Origin: an uncultured Bacteroidales bacterium
GTDB taxonomy: Bacteria; Bacteroidota; Bacteroidia; Bacteroidales; Paludibacteraceae
NCBI GenBank assembly: GCA_937911235.1
Contig: CALDPN010000059.1
Span: 1-7,355 of the forward strand
Direction: 5' to 3'
DNA: 7,355 nucleotides
Both the position numbers and the translations under genes were made by a program. The notes beneath the pieces are model-generated. The model made no database searches. It saw only the letters and a program-made list of their open reading frames with translations, and was not told the origin of the DNA. Shown piece by piece: positions 5,762 to 7,355 of the stretch (positions are counted from its first letter, which is position 1; the number at the start of each line of letters is the position of its first letter).

Positions 5762-6429
5762 TCAAAATCTCCTTTGAGGGGGTAGAGAGTGTCCAGTAAG
5801 ATATGTGGAAAGCAGGAATCGGAGACACTGAAACACTCTCTGTCGGGAATAGTATCAGACATATTTCTCATTTTAAAATCATCTCTTAAAGGAGAATCTT
5901 TCACAAACATATTACCATAAATACTTCGAGGTGCAAGTGGAGATTGTTCCCGAATTAATGGCTTGAAAATTTCCTCTAACATCAAAAAGTTGCCTCGGTT
6001 ATATGTGAATGGTAAATGTAGAGAATAGTCCAAAATCGGTAATTCGTGTTTTAACAGCCAATTTTTCGTCTTACAGAGGGTTTCTTGATAAAGTGGTGTC
6101 CCAACCTTAACCTCGCCTAAAACCCCTCTGTGGTAGTTCGGGAACGTTCCTAGCGTGGTATCTTTCAGAAAAAATATATCGTCATACATAAGAACGAAGT
6201 TTTCACCTATATCTGAGTTTCTGATTGCTTGAGTAACTTTCCACCAATGGTTAATAGCAGGGTAACCTATATCATCGCAGGGAATAAACTTAACATTTCT
6301 TACAAACCTAGGTAAATATCCACAGATAAAAACACGACCCAAATCTAGAATATGAGATAAGGAGCGCAAGCTATACATTAGTTCTAAGTCATTATTTGGA
6401 GATTTTCTGGTAATGTATAAAATATCCAT
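5758..6429 (-). CDS. Stealth-like glycosyl/sugar-phosphate transferase
   Basis: This 223-residue protein resembles the core of Stealth-family (capsule-type hexose-1-phosphate transferase) proteins. LELMYSLRSLSHI (15-27) fits conserved region 2. AINHWWKVTQAI...NFVLMYDDIFFL (58-88), with Asp83-Asp84 as probable metal ligands, fits region 3. HLPFTYNRGNFLMLEEIFKPL fits region 4. The classical first region (a 'DxVYTWVDG'-type motif) is reduced to MDILYITRKSPN. It is shorter than capsule enzymes, as in other phage copies. It is coupled to the next gene by an ATGA overlap, so both probably act on the same glycan in the cytoplasm. The ribosome site AGAAGAG is modest and falls just after the stop of a mini-ORF. 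An ordinary GT-A enzyme is the main alternative. Confidence 0.68.
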   Translation of the reverse strand: MDILYITRKSPNNDLELMYSLRSLSHILDLGRVFICGYLPRFVRNVKFIPCDDIGYPAINHWWKVTQAIRNSDIGENFVLMYDDIFFLKDTTLGTFPNYHRGVLGEVKVGTPLYQETLCKTKNWLLKHELPILDYSLHLPFTYNRGNFLMLEEIFKPLIREQSPLAPRSIYGNMFVKDSPLRDDFKMRNMSDTIPDRECFSVSDSCFPHILLDTLYPLKGDFE

Positions 6430-6440
6430 TTGACTCTTCT

Positions 6441-6488
6441 CTAAAGTTTGTTATCATATTTTTGAAATGTTAAATTCGGATTATTCAT
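6441..6488 (-). CDS. Possible 15-residue mini-ORF upstream of the glycosyltransferases
   Basis: An ATG at 6488 is preceded by a strong ribosome site, GGGAGGAA (complement of 6496-6503, with about 8-9 bases spacing), and encodes MNNPNLTFQKYDNKL before a TAG at 6441-6443. It fills most of the gap between the winged-helix gene and the Stealth-like gene. Its stop falls 11 bases before the next ATG, so its translation could deliver ribosomes to that weaker site. It may be a leader peptide, a decayed gene end, or chance; no homolog is known to me. Confidence 0.35.
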   Translation of the reverse strand: MNNPNLTFQKYDNKL

Positions 6489-6509
6489 TGATAAATTCCT
6501 CCCACATTC

Positions 6510-6531
6510 AGAGAGCCTCTTTAGGCTCTCT
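6510..6531. terminator. Hairpin after the winged-helix gene
   Basis: AGAGAGCC (6510-6517) pairs with GGCTCTCT (6524-6531) around a six-base loop, an eight-base-pair stem starting one base after the winged-helix stop codon. On the minus strand, where the neighbouring genes lie, it is followed by GAATGTGGG and not a T-run, so it may be an mRNA-stabilising, processing or partial attenuator element. A T-rich tract (TTATATTT) follows only on the plus strand, where no gene is known to end here. Confidence 0.5.
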
Positions 6532-6816
6532 TTATATTTCATATATGCTTTCAATCATCATAGCTAGTGCAGGTGAGTTAACGAGATAAACTCGTTTTCG
6601 TTTGTCGCACCCTTGTGGCTGAGCAGAATATATCATATTGTGGCGAGATAATCTATTTGTAATTCGTCTCAGCGTGTTTGGATTAAATCCAAGTTCCGTT
6701 CTGATTTCATCAAATGAGGGGTACTCCTCTGTTTTGCATTTGTGGTAGATGTAAAGATATACCTCTATCACACCTTTTGATGATAACGCTTTAAATATAT
6801 TTTTATAGCTCTTCAC
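6532..6816 (-). CDS. Winged-helix DNA-binding protein
   Basis: This 94-residue protein starts at GTG (complement of 6814-6816). The start is supported by AAAGGAGA at 6823-6830, six bases upstream, and it overlaps the end of the preceding nuclease gene by 14 bases. The middle shows a helix-turn-helix pattern: PSFDEIRTELGFNPNTLRRI as helices two and three (about 33-52), then NRLSRHNMI. A basic wing, QGCDKRKRVYLVN (about 68-80), follows. This is the layout of small MarR/replication-initiator-like winged-helix domains of phages. It probably binds DNA near its own operon or a phage early promoter, as repressor or activator; no operator is identified. Nothing shows a ligand domain. The hairpin after its stop may separate its expression from the glycosyltransferases. 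Confidence 0.72.
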   Translation of the reverse strand: MKSYKNIFKALSSKGVIEVYLYIYHKCKTEEYPSFDEIRTELGFNPNTLRRITNRLSRHNMIYSAQPQGCDKRKRVYLVNSPALAMMIESIYEI

Positions 6817-7165
6817 TTATCTTCTCCTTTAACTTCTTGTTGCAAATTTTAGCAAATTCTTCATTAGTTAGTCCGTGTTCAAGTAAATAATCTTTATAAT
6901 CCTTATGGGACATTTCATCTAAAAATCTTTGCCGAAATGGATTCTTTATCTCAATAGGCAATCTTCCCTCGTGATATGCTGTATGTTCTTCGTATGTAAG
7001 TGGAATAATATTTCTAATGTCCCATCGTAAAAGCTGATGTCGTCTTGAATAATAGTGGTGCCCTACAACATTTTTTCGTGAGCCGCTTATATAACTTTTT
7101 TGCATTGAAGCCCACACTTGTATTAATCTGTCGTTTTCTCTTTCAATTCCACCACTCATCAGCAT
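6803..7165 (-). CDS. HNH-type endonuclease-like protein
   Basis: This 120-residue protein has an HNH-like core: VVGHHYYSRRHQLLRWDIRN with His36-His37, then Asn52 in NIIPLTYEEH, then His61 and His65. The spacing and the 'HH..SR....RWD..N..PL...H...H' pattern recall NinG-like and other phage HNH proteins, but the cysteines that bind structural zinc in NinG are absent. The start at 7165 is chosen over Met3 because GGAGG at 7172-7176 is six bases away. It overlaps the preceding gene by 23 bases and the next by 14, so the three are one tightly packed unit. The C-terminus (about 80-120) is charged and helical. A role in recombination, packaging or homing is possible; the sequence does not say which. 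Confidence 0.7.
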   Translation of the reverse strand: MLMSGGIERENDRLIQVWASMQKSYISGSRKNVVGHHYYSRRHQLLRWDIRNIIPLTYEEHTAYHEGRLPIEIKNPFRQRFLDEMSHKDYKDYLLEHGLTNEEFAKICNKKLKEKISEEL

Positions 7166-7355
7166 TTAATCCCTCCAAAATAGTTTGATATTTCTTACTT
7201 TCTTTTGAGCCTTGAACGTTTGCAAAGTCCATATCGTGTAAGATAGTGTCTATTGCCTCTGTGGCTCGCTCTTTTTTAGCCTCGCTCCAAAAGTGTTCTT
7301 TTAATACACGTCCCTTGAGTAAGTCTATAATCTCTGCCCTTTGCCCCTGTTCTAA
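7143..7355 (-). CDS. C-terminal end of an unidentified helical protein (5' partial)
   Basis: The minus strand is open from the window edge to a TGA at 7143-7145, giving 70 residues (LEQGQRAEIIDLLKGRVLKE at the visible start, LNADEWWN at the end). The segment is charged and predicted helical, without motifs I can assign. Its last 23 bases overlap the start of the nuclease gene, and that gene's Shine-Dalgarno lies inside it. The reading is supported by the absence of stops and by this overlap style, which is used throughout the strand. It could be a small structural, packaging or DNA-metabolism protein. Confidence 0.6.
   Translation of the reverse strand, partial: LEQGQRAEIIDLLKGRVLKEHFWSEAKKERATEAIDTILHDMDFANVQGSKESKKYQTILEGLNADEWWN

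Noticed and set aside
6450..6480. Promoter with TATGAT upstream of the Stealth-like gene
   Set aside because: The -10 is acceptable but no -35 resembling TTGACA is found at a usable distance.

Overview
This 7.4 kb window looks like an internal, non-integrated-looking piece of the genome of a tailed bacteriophage of a Gram-negative (diderm) host. The phage call rests on a modular tail fibre, two small tail-tip proteins and a partly overlapping inner/outer membrane spanin pair. The spanin pair includes a lipoprotein, which makes sense only in a host with an outer membrane. The AT-leaning base composition and the particular fibre modules resemble phages of gut Gram-negatives, but that is an impression from memory and I cannot name host or genus. 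No integrase, repressor/attachment site, tRNA, CRISPR array or insertion sequence is visible.

Layout. Plus strand, 2-4080: a tail fibre whose reading frame is split in two (2-751 and about 720-2054), a tail-tip protein with a Gp53-like C-terminal part (2066-2527), a probable LamG/jelly-roll-like fibre protein (2531-3232), an i-spanin (3241-3543), an overlapping o-spanin lipoprotein (3407-3646), and an HNH nuclease whose start overlaps the o-spanin stop (3646-4080). Minus strand, 7355-4580: the C-terminal end of an unidentified helical protein, a second HNH-type protein, a winged-helix protein with a GTG start, a possible 15-codon mini-ORF behind a hairpin, a Stealth-like glycosyl/sugar-phosphate transferase, and a two-domain glycosyltransferase (GT8-like plus GT29/sialyltransferase-like) joined to it by an ATGA overlap. 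A last minus-strand gene (4481-4092) has its own consensus-like promoter, strong Shine-Dalgarno and terminator and looks like an autonomous 'moron' unit. The two strands converge at a hairpin at 4068-4089.

How it works together. The plus-strand genes are late functions: host recognition at the tail, then disruption of the outer membrane at lysis. The minus-strand genes look accessory. The two glycosyltransferases are translationally coupled and probably modify one glycan, either on the host surface (receptor masking, superinfection exclusion) or on a virion component. The overlapping nuclease and winged-helix genes upstream may be regulatory or mobile passengers of the same transcript.

Most notable: the GT8-GT29 fusion with all main sialyl motifs recognisable; the one-nucleotide frame discrepancy in a duplicated tail-fibre module; and the self-contained gene at 4092-4481, whose product I do not recognise.
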